Shown in pieces: positions 10,410 to 18,417 of a stretch of DNA of 64,000 nt. The position numbers and the translations under genes are program-made. Origin of the DNA: Streptomyces shenzhenensis. Lineage in GTDB: Bacteria > Actinomycetota > Actinomycetes > Streptomycetales > Streptomycetaceae. Location of the stretch: the NCBI RefSeq assembly GCF_021462265.1, contig NZ_JAJONF010000016.1, positions 62,001 through 126,000 on the forward strand, read 5' to 3'. Position 1 is the stretch's first letter, and every line of letters starts with the position of its first letter. The notes below the pieces were generated by a model. The model made no database searches. It was not told the origin of the DNA and worked only from the letters and a program-made list of their open reading frames with translations.

Positions 10410-12662
10410 TCACTCGTTCTGGAACTCCTCCACCACCGTCGCCCCCAGTTCCTTCACGATCAGTTCGTGGCCGGAGAGGGCCGACTCGTCGAGGTCGGGG
10501 TCGTCCTCCTCGGGGATGTCGTCCTCGGGGGCTACCGGGGGCGGTTCCGGGGCGGTGGGGGCCGGGGCCGGCGCCGACGGGGAGGAAGGCCGGCTCTGGG
10601 CCGGGCCCGTTGCCGGGGCCTGCTGGGCGGGCGCGGGACGGGCCGGGGCCGCCGGGGCGGCACTGCCGTAGCCGGATGCCGCGGGCGCGCCGTAGCTGGC
10701 GGACGGCCCGCCGCCGTAACCTCCGCCGGGCGGCGGAGCTGCGCCGCCGCCACCTGTCGGGTCGACGACCGCCTCGATCCGCCACTGCACGCCGAACTGT
10801 TCGCCCAGCGCCTGCCGCAGCACCTCCTCGCTGCCACTGCTCGCGAAGTTGTCCCGGGCGCCGGCGTTGACGAAGCCGAGCTGGAGGGTGGTGCCGTCGA
10901 AACCGGCGACCTGGGCGTTCTGGCTGAGCAGGATCCAGGTGAAGCGGCGGCGGTTCTTGACCGCTTCCAGGATGTTCGGCCAGAGCACCCGCGGGTCGAG
11001 ACCACCCGCAGGGGCGGCGGGAGCGGGAGCCGAAGCGGCGGTCGGGGCCGGGGCGGGGGCCGGCTGGGCCGCCCGCGTCGCCGGGGACGGCGGGGATGGC
11101 GGGGCCTGCTGAGCCGCCGGAGCGCCCGTGGCCGTCGGCCAGCCGCCGGGGCGGCGGGTACCGCCGCCTGCGGGGGTTGCCGTCGGCCAGGCGCCGGGCG
11201 CGGGAGGGGGAGGGGTAGGGGCGGAGGCAGGGGCAGCGGCAGCCGCCTCCGCGGCGACCGGAGGCACTGGGGCCGGTGCGGGTGCCGGGCTCGCCGCGGG
11301 GGCCGGGGTGGGCGCCGGGGGCGGGGTCGGCGCCTGGGTCGGGCTCGGCGCCTGGGTCGGGCTCGGCGCCGCTCCCCCTCGTACGGCCGCGCGGGCCGCG
11401 GCCGGGCCGCCCGCCTGCTGCACAGGAGCCGGGGGCGGCGGCAGGTGCGCCTCCGGACCAGGGACGTATCCCATGGCGGGCGCACCGCCCCCGCCCGAGA
11501 AGTTGACGCCCCGCTCCAGCCGGTCGAGGCGGGCCATCACGGACCGCTCGTCCCCGTACGCCGCCGGCAACAGCACGCGGGCGCAGATCAGCTCCAGCTG
11601 GAGGCGCGGGGACGTGGCGCCGCGCATCTCCGTAAGGCCCTGGTTGACGAGGTCGGCGGCGCGGCTGAGCTCGGCGGCGCCGAAGATGCCGGCCTGGGCC
11701 TGCATCCGTTCGAGAACGTCTGCGGGGGCGTCGAACAGCCCCTTCTCGGCGGCGTCCGGGACGGCGGCGAGGATCACCAGGTCCCGCAGCCGCTCCAGCA
11801 GGTCGGCGACGAAGCGGCGCGGGTCGTTGCCCCCCTCGATGATCCGGTCGACGACCTCGAAGGCCGCGGCGCCGTCGCCCGTCGCGAAAGCCTCGACGAC
11901 GGAGTCGAGCAGCGACCCGTCCGTGTACCCCAGCAGAGAGGTGGCCATGGCATACGTCACACCGTCTGCACCGGCCCCGGCGAGCAGCTGGTCCATGACG
12001 GACATGGAGTCACGCACGGATCCGGCGCCGGCCCGCACGACGAGCGGCAGCACGCCCTCCTCGACGGGGATCTTCTCCTGGCCGCACACCTCGCCGAGGT
12101 AGTCCCGGAGAGTCCCCGGCGGCACCAGCCGGAACGGATAGTGATGGGTCCGCGACCGGATGGTCCCGATGACCTTCTCGGGCTCGGTCGTGGCGAAGAT
12201 GAACTTGAGATGCTCCGGCGGCTCCTCGACGACCTTGAGCAGCGCGTTGAAGCCGGCCGACGTGACCATGTGGGCCTCGTCGATGATGTAGATCTTGTAG
12301 CGGCTGGAGGCGGGCCCGAAGAAGGCCTTCTCGCGCAGCTCACGGGCGTCGTCCACACCACCGTGAGAGGCCGCGTCGATCTCGATGACGTCGATGGAAC
12401 CGGGCCCGTTGCGCGCCAGGTCCTGGCACGACTGGCACTCCCCGCACGGAGTCGGGGTGGGACCCTGCTCGCAGTTCAGGCACCGGGCCAGGATCCGCGC
12501 GCTGGTCGTCTTCCCGCACCCACGCGGCCCGCTGAACAGGTACGCGTGATTGACCCGGTTGTTCCGCAGCGCCTGCTGCAACGGGCCGGTGACATGCTCC
12601 TGCCCGATGACCTCGGCGAACGACTCCGGGCGATAGCGGCGGTACAGCGCGAGAGACGACAC
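10410..12662 (-). CDS. dnaX: DNA polymerase III subunits gamma/tau
   Basis: Clamp-loader ATPase. I chose the GTG at 12662 (VSSLALYRRYRPESFAEVIG, 750 residues). Walker A GPRGCGKTT is at 45-53. The zinc-module cysteines are Cys64, 73, 76 and 79 in CLNC...CGECQSC, and Walker B is IIDEAHMV. Domain III follows to about residue 385. After that comes a long Pro/Ala-rich linker (about 400-570), then a tau-type domain (LWPNILEAVKNRRRFTW...GEQFGVQWRIEAVV), then a second disordered stretch and an acidic tail. The SRP RNA gene lies just upstream on the same strand. Confidence 0.95.
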   Translation of the reverse strand: MSSLALYRRYRPESFAEVIGQEHVTGPLQQALRNNRVNHAYLFSGPRGCGKTTSARILARCLNCEQGPTPTPCGECQSCQDLARNGPGSIDVIEIDAASHGGVDDARELREKAFFGPASSRYKIYIIDEAHMVTSAGFNALLKVVEEPPEHLKFIFATTEPEKVIGTIRSRTHHYPFRLVPPGTLRDYLGEVCGQEKIPVEEGVLPLVVRAGAGSVRDSMSVMDQLLAGAGADGVTYAMATSLLGYTDGSLLDSVVEAFATGDGAAAFEVVDRIIEGGNDPRRFVADLLERLRDLVILAAVPDAAEKGLFDAPADVLERMQAQAGIFGAAELSRAADLVNQGLTEMRGATSPRLQLELICARVLLPAAYGDERSVMARLDRLERGVNFSGGGGAPAMGYVPGPEAHLPPPPAPVQQAGGPAAARAAVRGGAAPSPTQAPSPTQAPTPPPAPTPAPAASPAPAPAPVPPVAAEAAAAAPASAPTPPPPAPGAWPTATPAGGGTRRPGGWPTATGAPAAQQAPPSPPSPATRAAQPAPAPAPTAASAPAPAAPAGGLDPRVLWPNILEAVKNRRRFTWILLSQNAQVAGFDGTTLQLGFVNAGARDNFASSGSEEVLRQALGEQFGVQWRIEAVVDPTGGGGAAPPPGGGYGGGPSASYGAPAASGYGSAAPAAPARPAPAQQAPATGPAQSRPSSPSAPAPAPTAPEPPPVAPEDDIPEEDDPDLDESALSGHELIVKELGATVVEEFQNE

Positions 12663-12716
12663 ACCTACGAGGTTATAGGCGCCCACTGACAACCAGCCCC
12701 GCCCGCAAACGCAAGG

Positions 12717-12802
12717 GCCCCCCACGCACCCGCCAGAGCCAACCTACCCTTGCTGCCTTCCGGCCCTGGGGGAGTTCAGTCAGATAGCGCCGCGTGAGGG
12801 GC
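12717..12802 (-). ncRNA. ffs: Signal recognition particle RNA (small bacterial type)
   Basis: The minus strand contains the Ffh-binding tetraloop region GGGCCGGAAGGCAGCAAGGG. The ends pair as an 11-bp helix, GCCCCTCACGC with GCGTGGGGGGC, giving an 86-nt hairpin RNA. Its place just upstream of dnaX is conserved in Streptomyces. The ends are set by the helix and could extend by a few bases. Confidence 0.92.
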
Positions 12803-12878
12803 TCCGCACAGAGTACCCGACGTCAGCAGGTGAGAACGAGTTCGCGAGCACTCCTCTCGGTCATGTAATGTTTCCGGC

Positions 12879-12963
12879 GGAGGATTCGCCTAGAGGCCTA
12901 GGGCGCACGCTTGGAAAGCGTGTTGGGGGCAACCCCTCACGAGTTCGAATCTCGTATCCTCCG
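12879..12963 (+). tRNA. tRNA-Ser (GGA), CCA encoded
   Basis: Acceptor GGAGGAT pairs with ATCCTCC. The anticodon loop CTTGGAAA gives GGA. A long variable arm is present and the discriminator G is followed by an encoded CCA. A strong terminator and an integrase remnant lie directly downstream. Confidence 0.96.
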
Positions 12964-12985
12964 CCAGTGCCTCACCGGGCACGAT

Positions 12986-13023
12986 GTCGAAGGGCCCCAC
13001 CGCTTGCGGTGGGGCCCTTCGAC
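12986..13023. terminator. 18-bp perfect hairpin between tRNA-Ser and the integrase remnant
   Basis: GTCGAAGGGCCCCACCGC pairs perfectly with GCGGTGGGGCCCTTCGAC across a 2-base centre. It serves tRNA-Ser (+) and the convergent integrase remnant (-). Confidence 0.8.
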
Positions 13024-13033
13024 GTTGTCCGTC

Positions 13034-13740
13034 TCAGTTCGTTTTCGGGAGCCCCCAGAGCGCATCGCCAACTTGCCGCGCGACCTTTCGGAGAGTGGTC
13101 CCGGTCACGTGCATGTACCGAGCGCGCATCCGGGCCGTTCCTCCGGGCTCCCACCCCATGATCGAGTCGATCACGACGTCCGGGACGCCGAGGATCAGGA
13201 GCACGGTCGCGGCGGTGTGGCGAGCGTCATGAAGACGGCCGTCTCGTACGCCGGCGTCCCGGAGAAGCCTCTTCCGGACATGGAAGTCGGTGTTGGGGCT
13301 CAGCGGTCCGCCGACCGGCGAGGCGAAGACGTACCCCTTGCCCTGCCGGTCGGCACCGGCCGCCCCCGTTTGCTCCCGCTTGGGGCAGTAGCCCGCCTTC
13401 CGGCCGCAGGGTTCGCCGCCGCAGCCGTGCGCGTGCTTCGGCCGGAGCCGGTTCTTGCGGATGCGGGCGTACCCCGCGTCGAGGTCGACGTCTTCCCAGT
13501 GCCCCGAGCGCCTCACCTTGCCGAAGGCCGAGCGCCAGGGCGACGACCCAGCCCGCGCTGCTGCGGAGCTTGGCCGCCTCGACGAGGAGGCTCTGTACCT
13601 CTTCGATCGTGTACGGCTCGATGTCCTCCTCTTCCAGGCGGGGAGCCTTGGCGATCTCGGCCGCGTTGGTGACGACGTGCCCGCGCCGGACCGCTTCACC
13701 GACGGCGACCCGGATCGTGCGATGCGCGTGATGGGCGGTG
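13034..13740 (-). pseudogene. Tyrosine recombinase (integrase) remnant, N-terminus lost and one frameshift
   Basis: The C-terminal catalytic half is readable: LHDARHTAATVLLILGVPD (the H-x-x-R box), then GTARMRARYMHV with the nucleophile Tyr. Upstream, in a second frame, come TIRVAVGEAVRRGHVVTNAA and TIEEVQSLLVEAAKLRSSAG, ending LALGLRQGEALG. The two frames join if one base of the C4 run at 13502-13505 is removed, giving ALGHWEDVDL. Nothing integrase-like remains beyond about 13740, so the N-terminal arm-binding and core-binding domains are gone. It ends 70 bases from tRNA-Ser, as expected for an integrated element that has been lost. Confidence 0.85.
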
Positions 13741-14012
13741 CCGGCGGAACTCCCGGAAGCCTGCGTTCTCCGAGACGTACGGCTTGGCGACGTTCTCAGT
13801 GCTCAGCACAGGCCTGGAGCCGGGGTGTCACCCGTGCGAGCTACGCGCGAGAGACATCTGGGGGGTGACGCCTCCGGGCTGCCGAATCCCTAGCGTCTGT
13901 GGTGTCGCCGCCGCACACCGGCGGCGGCGCCGGACAAGGGTCCGCGCACCGTCCGGGTGCAGGCCCGGAACCCACACCTACTGCGACTTTCCTCGTTCTG
14001 CCTGGAGGCCCC

Positions 14013-14936
14013 GTGAACCGCATACTCAAGACCATCGCCGTGGCTGCCACGTTCTCCGCCGTGGCCGGCGCGGGCTTCGTCAGCCACGGGGAACTCACCG
14101 CCCGGACGCGGACGGAGACGCAGACACTGAACGTGGTGGCCGCCACGACGGTGCGGCACGGACACCTGGACTCGTTCACGGGGACCGAGAAGATCCTCGT
14201 CAACGGCTACTCGGTGAACGTCTCGTGCTCCGGCCGTCCGGTGGCTGACCGGCCGGTCATCATGCTCATGGCCGGTGCGGGCGACGGGCTGGACACGATG
14301 GCCGGCCTGCAGGAGACCTTGAGCAAGGAGGACAGGGTCTGCTCCTACGACCGGCTCGGCGAGGGCCAGAGCGACCAGCCGAAGGGCCCCCAGACCATCC
14401 GCGACAGCGGCAGGATCCTCACCGGCGTGCTCGACCGGATCGCCGGTGATCGCCCGGTCGTGCTGGCCGCCCACTCCCTCGGCGGACTGATCGCCGGCCG
14501 GTACGCCCCCGACCACCGGGACCGGGTCAAGGGTCTGGTTCTGATGGACGCCACGCTCCCGGCCCTGAAGGCGAGCATCCTGAAGGTGATCCCCGAGACC
14601 GCCACCGGGATCGCGGCCGAGGTGCGTGCCCAGGCCATCGCGGTCAACGAGGGCCAGAACCCGGAGCGGCTCGTCGTCCCCGACGCCGAGGTCCGCTCCG
14701 CGGGGAACATCCCGGTGCAGATCATCAAGCACGAGGCAGCGTTCGGCGACATCCCCGACTACGGCCCCGCCCTGGAGCAGGCGTGGGCCGAGGGCCAGCA
14801 GCAGTGGCGCGCGCTCTCCAGGCGCAGCGTCCTCAGCACCGCCGCCGGCAGCGGTCACTACATCTACGTCGACCGCCCCGACCTCGCCGTCAAGGCTATT
14901 CAGACGGTCACCGCCCAGGCCGCCGCTGCTCGGTAG
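14013..14936 (+). CDS. Secreted alpha/beta hydrolase
   Basis: 307 residues from the GTG at 14013, with GGAGG 4 bases upstream. The N-terminal signal peptide (MNRILKTIAVAATFSAVAGA) has a likely cleavage near residue 26. The fold features are ML-MAGAGDGLDTM (oxyanion region), YDRLGEGQSD, the nucleophile Ser155 in AAHSLGGL and a C-terminal His in GSGHYIYVDRPD. The substrate is unknown; esterase or peptidase-like activity is a family inference. Lies downstream of the integrase remnant, so it may be former cargo. The following 295 bases (14937-15231) show no gene. Confidence 0.8.
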   Translation: MNRILKTIAVAATFSAVAGAGFVSHGELTARTRTETQTLNVVAATTVRHGHLDSFTGTEKILVNGYSVNVSCSGRPVADRPVIMLMAGAGDGLDTMAGLQETLSKEDRVCSYDRLGEGQSDQPKGPQTIRDSGRILTGVLDRIAGDRPVVLAAHSLGGLIAGRYAPDHRDRVKGLVLMDATLPALKASILKVIPETATGIAAEVRAQAIAVNEGQNPERLVVPDAEVRSAGNIPVQIIKHEAAFGDIPDYGPALEQAWAEGQQQWRALSRRSVLSTAAGSGHYIYVDRPDLAVKAIQTVTAQAAAAR

Positions 14937-15231
14937 CCGCAGAGGGCTTCGGCCGCCGCGCTGTCGATCCAGCCCATCTCCGCCCGGGAAGCAGACAGCA
15001 ACAGGTCAGGCGCTGACACCGCTGCGCCACGGGTCAGCCGACCGATCGCCCATAGAGGACCCGAGCTTCCCAAGCTCAGGGCTCAGGCCGAAGTCCCAAG
15101 GCAGCGCTTCCGCTTTCCGGGGGATGCTCCCCTCATGTGGGCCCGCTGATCACTGGCGTACGCCATCCTGGAAACCGGCGCCGGGACTCCGGCCCGCCGC
15201 GACATCCCTGGTCTTACGAGGTGCACACCAC

Positions 15232-17667
15232 GTGAAGTCACGATCAACACTGACGGCATGGCTGGGCAGCCTCGACGCCTCTCGGCTGGCACGCGTACTC
15301 GGGACGCGGAAGGATGCCGTCTCCCCTCCCGAGCCGCGCTCAGTGGGAGAACTGGCGGACCGGCTTCAGCGCCCGGGATCGGTGGCACTGGCCCTGCCGC
15401 GGCTCGCGCTGCCGCATCTCCAGGTGGCCGAGGCGCTGGCGGCGCTGGCGGCGCCCGCGGCGCGCGATGCCCTGGCGGAACTGCTGGGAGTGGTCGGCGA
15501 GGAATCCACCCGCGAACTGGACGCCGTGCTGGAAGTGCTCGCCGATCACGCTCTGGTCTGGCCGGACGGCACCGGGCGGCTCCGTATGGCCGGACCCCTG
15601 CGGCAGGCCTGGGACACGCCCCTGGGGCTGGACGCGCCGCTGGAGCAGCTGCTCGCCGGCGCGACCTCCGACGAACTGCGCGGCATGCTGGCGGCACTGG
15701 GCCTCAAGCCGCCGGGCACCAAGCCCCAGCGACTGGCCGCACTGGTGGGACACCACAGCGACCCGGAGCAGGTTGTCTCGGTGGTCTCGAAAGCCCCCGC
15801 GGCGGCCCGGAAGCTGCTCGACCGCCGAGCGGAGGGTGTGTCGGGGCAGACCCGGTTCGTCGTGTTCGGCGCTCTCGGCCCCGGTCTCGAACCGGGCGAG
15901 CGATGGGCGCTGGAGCGGGGACTCCTGATCCAGGACCGTCACCGCCACGGTCCGGCGCGCATGCCGGCCGAGGTCGCGCTCGCACTGCGCGGACCGGGCT
16001 GGCACGCCCCGTTCGAACCCGTCCCGCCTGCCACGCGCCTGGCGTCCATCACCTCGACCGAGGTGGACCACGAGGCGTCGGCCGCGGCCACGGCGTTCGT
16101 GTCGCACGCCGCCTCGGTTCTGTCGGCCTGCTCGGCGACCGCGCCCGCCCGGCTGAAGTCCGGCGGGATCGGCGCGCGTGAACTGGCCCGCATCGGCAAG
16201 GCGGTCCAGACCGACGACGCCGTCGTACGCCTCACCCTGGAGACCGCGTACGCCGCGGGTCTCCTGGGCCGGGACGGCGATCGCGTCGCACCCACCGACG
16301 CGTATGACGCCTGGGCGGAACAGGAGCCCCCGGAGCAGTTCGCCGTACTGCTCCAGGCCTGGCGGAACCTGCCGCTCACCCCGACCCAGGCACGCGACGA
16401 GGACAACAAGGCGCTTCCCGCTCTTTCGGGAGCACCGCCCTGCGACGGCTGCGCGCAGGCTCGCCACGGGCTGCTGGCCGCAGCCGCGCGGCTGCCGGCA
16501 GGACAGGGTGCGACGGCCACCTCGGATCTGGGGCCCCTGATCACGTGGTACCGCCCGCTCGCCCACTCGTCGCCCTCGGACGGAACACCCTTCGCCGCCG
16601 TGATCCGTGAGGCCGAGCTCCTGGGCGTACTCGCCCGCGGTGCCCTGTCCGCCCTCGGCATCCACCTCGCAACCGGCGACACGGAGGGGCTGGGCATCGA
16701 GTGCCGGCGACTGCTGCCCTCGGCCACCGCGACGGCACGGATCGGCGCGGACCTCACCGCCGTCGTCACCGGCACACCGTCCGCGCGGCTGGCCTCACTC
16801 CTGGACTCCGTCGCCGACCGCGAGACCAGCGGCACGGCATCGGTGTGGCGGTTCGGCGCCGCCGGCATCCGGCGGGCCCTGGACGCGGGCCGTCGCCCCG
16901 AGGACATCACGGCCGACCTGGCCGCCGTCGCCGCCGGGCCCCTGCCGCAGCCCCTGTCGTACCTGATCGCCGACACCGCCCGCGGCCATGGGCGGGTGCG
17001 CATAGCCCCCGCCGCCTGTGTCCTCCACAGCGACGAACCCGCCCTCCTGGCCGAACTCGTCGCCCACCGCAGGCTCGCGCCGCTCGGACTGCGACAGCTG
17101 GCACCGACGGTGCTGGTCAGCCGCAGCCCGCTCGACACGACTCTCGGCGCGCTCCGGGCCGAGGGATACGCCCCCGTCGCCGAGACTGCCGAGGGCACGG
17201 TACGGATCGAGAAGGCCGAGTCCCAGCGGGCCGCCGCCGCTGTGCCGGCTCCGCGCGGCACCGGCGCGAGGGGCAACGGCCGGGCCAACGCCACAGCCGC
17301 GGCGAAGGCATCCGCCGTGGCCGACCCGAGCATCCTGGCCGCCCAGCTGCTGCAGGCTCCGCCGACGCCTCCCGAACCCGCGCCGTTCGACGGCGGACCG
17401 GCCTTCGCCACGGACACGGAGGAGATCGTCGCAGGGTGGGCGAAACGCCTGCCGTACAGCGACGTCCGTCAGCTCGCCCATGCCATCGACGCCGGTGAAC
17501 CCATCACCGTCGAGTACGTCGCCGCCTCGGGAAACCGGACGATGCGCACCCTCAGCCGCCTCATGCTCGACCCGCCCTACCTCGAAGCGTGGTGCCATCT
17601 GCGGGACGACGAGCGCGTTTTCACCCTCTCCCGAATCCACGGCGTCATGAGTCCCATGCCCGAATAG
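15232..17667 (+). CDS. Helicase-associated-domain protein with C-terminal WYL-like domain
   Basis: 811 residues from the GTG at 15232; ACGAGGTG lies 7 bases upstream. The long helical, Leu/Ala-rich N-terminal region resembles the helicase-associated (Helicase_C_3) proteins of actinobacteria. No Walker motifs are present, so it is not itself a helicase. PLSYLIADTARGHGRVRIAP lies around 575-595. The C-terminus (about 740-811: EPITVEYVAASGNRTMRTLS ... EAWCHLRDDERVFTLSRIHG) reads as a WYL-type ligand or nucleic-acid sensing domain. Role unknown; DNA repair or stress sensing is inference. Confidence 0.65.
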   Translation: MKSRSTLTAWLGSLDASRLARVLGTRKDAVSPPEPRSVGELADRLQRPGSVALALPRLALPHLQVAEALAALAAPAARDALAELLGVVGEESTRELDAVLEVLADHALVWPDGTGRLRMAGPLRQAWDTPLGLDAPLEQLLAGATSDELRGMLAALGLKPPGTKPQRLAALVGHHSDPEQVVSVVSKAPAAARKLLDRRAEGVSGQTRFVVFGALGPGLEPGERWALERGLLIQDRHRHGPARMPAEVALALRGPGWHAPFEPVPPATRLASITSTEVDHEASAAATAFVSHAASVLSACSATAPARLKSGGIGARELARIGKAVQTDDAVVRLTLETAYAAGLLGRDGDRVAPTDAYDAWAEQEPPEQFAVLLQAWRNLPLTPTQARDEDNKALPALSGAPPCDGCAQARHGLLAAAARLPAGQGATATSDLGPLITWYRPLAHSSPSDGTPFAAVIREAELLGVLARGALSALGIHLATGDTEGLGIECRRLLPSATATARIGADLTAVVTGTPSARLASLLDSVADRETSGTASVWRFGAAGIRRALDAGRRPEDITADLAAVAAGPLPQPLSYLIADTARGHGRVRIAPAACVLHSDEPALLAELVAHRRLAPLGLRQLAPTVLVSRSPLDTTLGALRAEGYAPVAETAEGTVRIEKAESQRAAAAVPAPRGTGARGNGRANATAAAKASAVADPSILAAQLLQAPPTPPEPAPFDGGPAFATDTEEIVAGWAKRLPYSDVRQLAHAIDAGEPITVEYVAASGNRTMRTLSRLMLDPPYLEAWCHLRDDERVFTLSRIHGVMSPMPE

Positions 17668-17878
17668 GGGCCGAACAGGGGGCCGTTGCTCTTCCTCGGC
17701 TCGGTCAAGTGGGGCAGGGGCCGGAAGCTGAACCCCTGGTCGCGGTTCGGGTTCCGAAGGGCGACCGGGTACAGTCTCCGCTCATCTCTGGAGGGACTGC
17801 CGCCGTCGTACTTGTCCGGGCCGTTTTTCTCGTCGGGGCGGGCGAACGGGGGACCGGAATGGATGAGGAGTGGGGTCG

Positions 17879-18388
17879 GTGAGCGGCGACGAGCGGGTGG
17901 GACCGCCCAGTTTCGGCACTGAGCGGGACACACTGCGGGCTTTTCTCGACTACCACCGGGCGACCCTCGCCATGAAGTGCGAGGGGCTCACCGACGAGGA
18001 GTTGCGGCGGCGGTCGATGCCGCCGTCCACGTTGTCGCTGCTCGGTCTGGTGCGGCACATGGCGGAAGTGGAACGCGCCTGGTTCCGCCGGGTGTTCGAG
18101 GACCAGGGCGCGCCCATGGTGTGGTCCGACGAGATCGACTTCCAGGCGGCGTACGACGCGAGCGGGTCGACCAGGCAGGAGGCGTTCGCCGCCTGGGAGG
18201 CCGAGGTGGCGACCTCGCGCCGTATCGAGCGTGCGGCCGGCTCCCTGGACCAGGCCGGATACCAGCCGAGGTGGGAGGAGGAGGTGTCGCTGCGCATGGT
18301 GATGCTGCACGTCCTCCTGGAGTACGGCCGCCACAACGGGCACGCCGACTTCCTGCGCGAGGGCGTCGACGGGACCGTGGGCGCCTGA
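17879..18388 (+). CDS. DinB/DUF664 family protein
   Basis: 169 residues from the GTG at 17879, with GAGGAG 8 bases upstream. Four-helix-bundle DinB family; the metal-ligand histidines appear as LVRHMAEVERAWFRR and HVLLEYGRHNGHADFLREG near the C-terminus. Related enzymes are thiol-dependent transferases (mycothiol-type), but most members are uncharacterised. The stop codon falls inside the convergent terminator stem. Confidence 0.85.
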   Translation: MSGDERVGPPSFGTERDTLRAFLDYHRATLAMKCEGLTDEELRRRSMPPSTLSLLGLVRHMAEVERAWFRRVFEDQGAPMVWSDEIDFQAAYDASGSTRQEAFAAWEAEVATSRRIERAAGSLDQAGYQPRWEEEVSLRMVMLHVLLEYGRHNGHADFLREGVDGTVGA

Positions 18389-18407
18389 GCGGGCAGGCGC
18401 CCACGGT
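18374..18407. terminator. Bidirectional terminator overlapping the DinB stop codon
   Basis: ACCGTGGGCGCCT and AGGCGCCCACGGT form a perfect 13-bp stem with an 8-base loop between two convergent genes. The first arm includes the last codons of the DinB gene. Confidence 0.8.
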
Positions 18408-18417
18408 CGGGGTTCGG

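Noticed and set aside
15232..17667. Calling the 811-residue protein a helicase
   Set aside because: No Walker A or B and no DExH motif; only the helicase-associated type fold and a WYL-like tail are visible.
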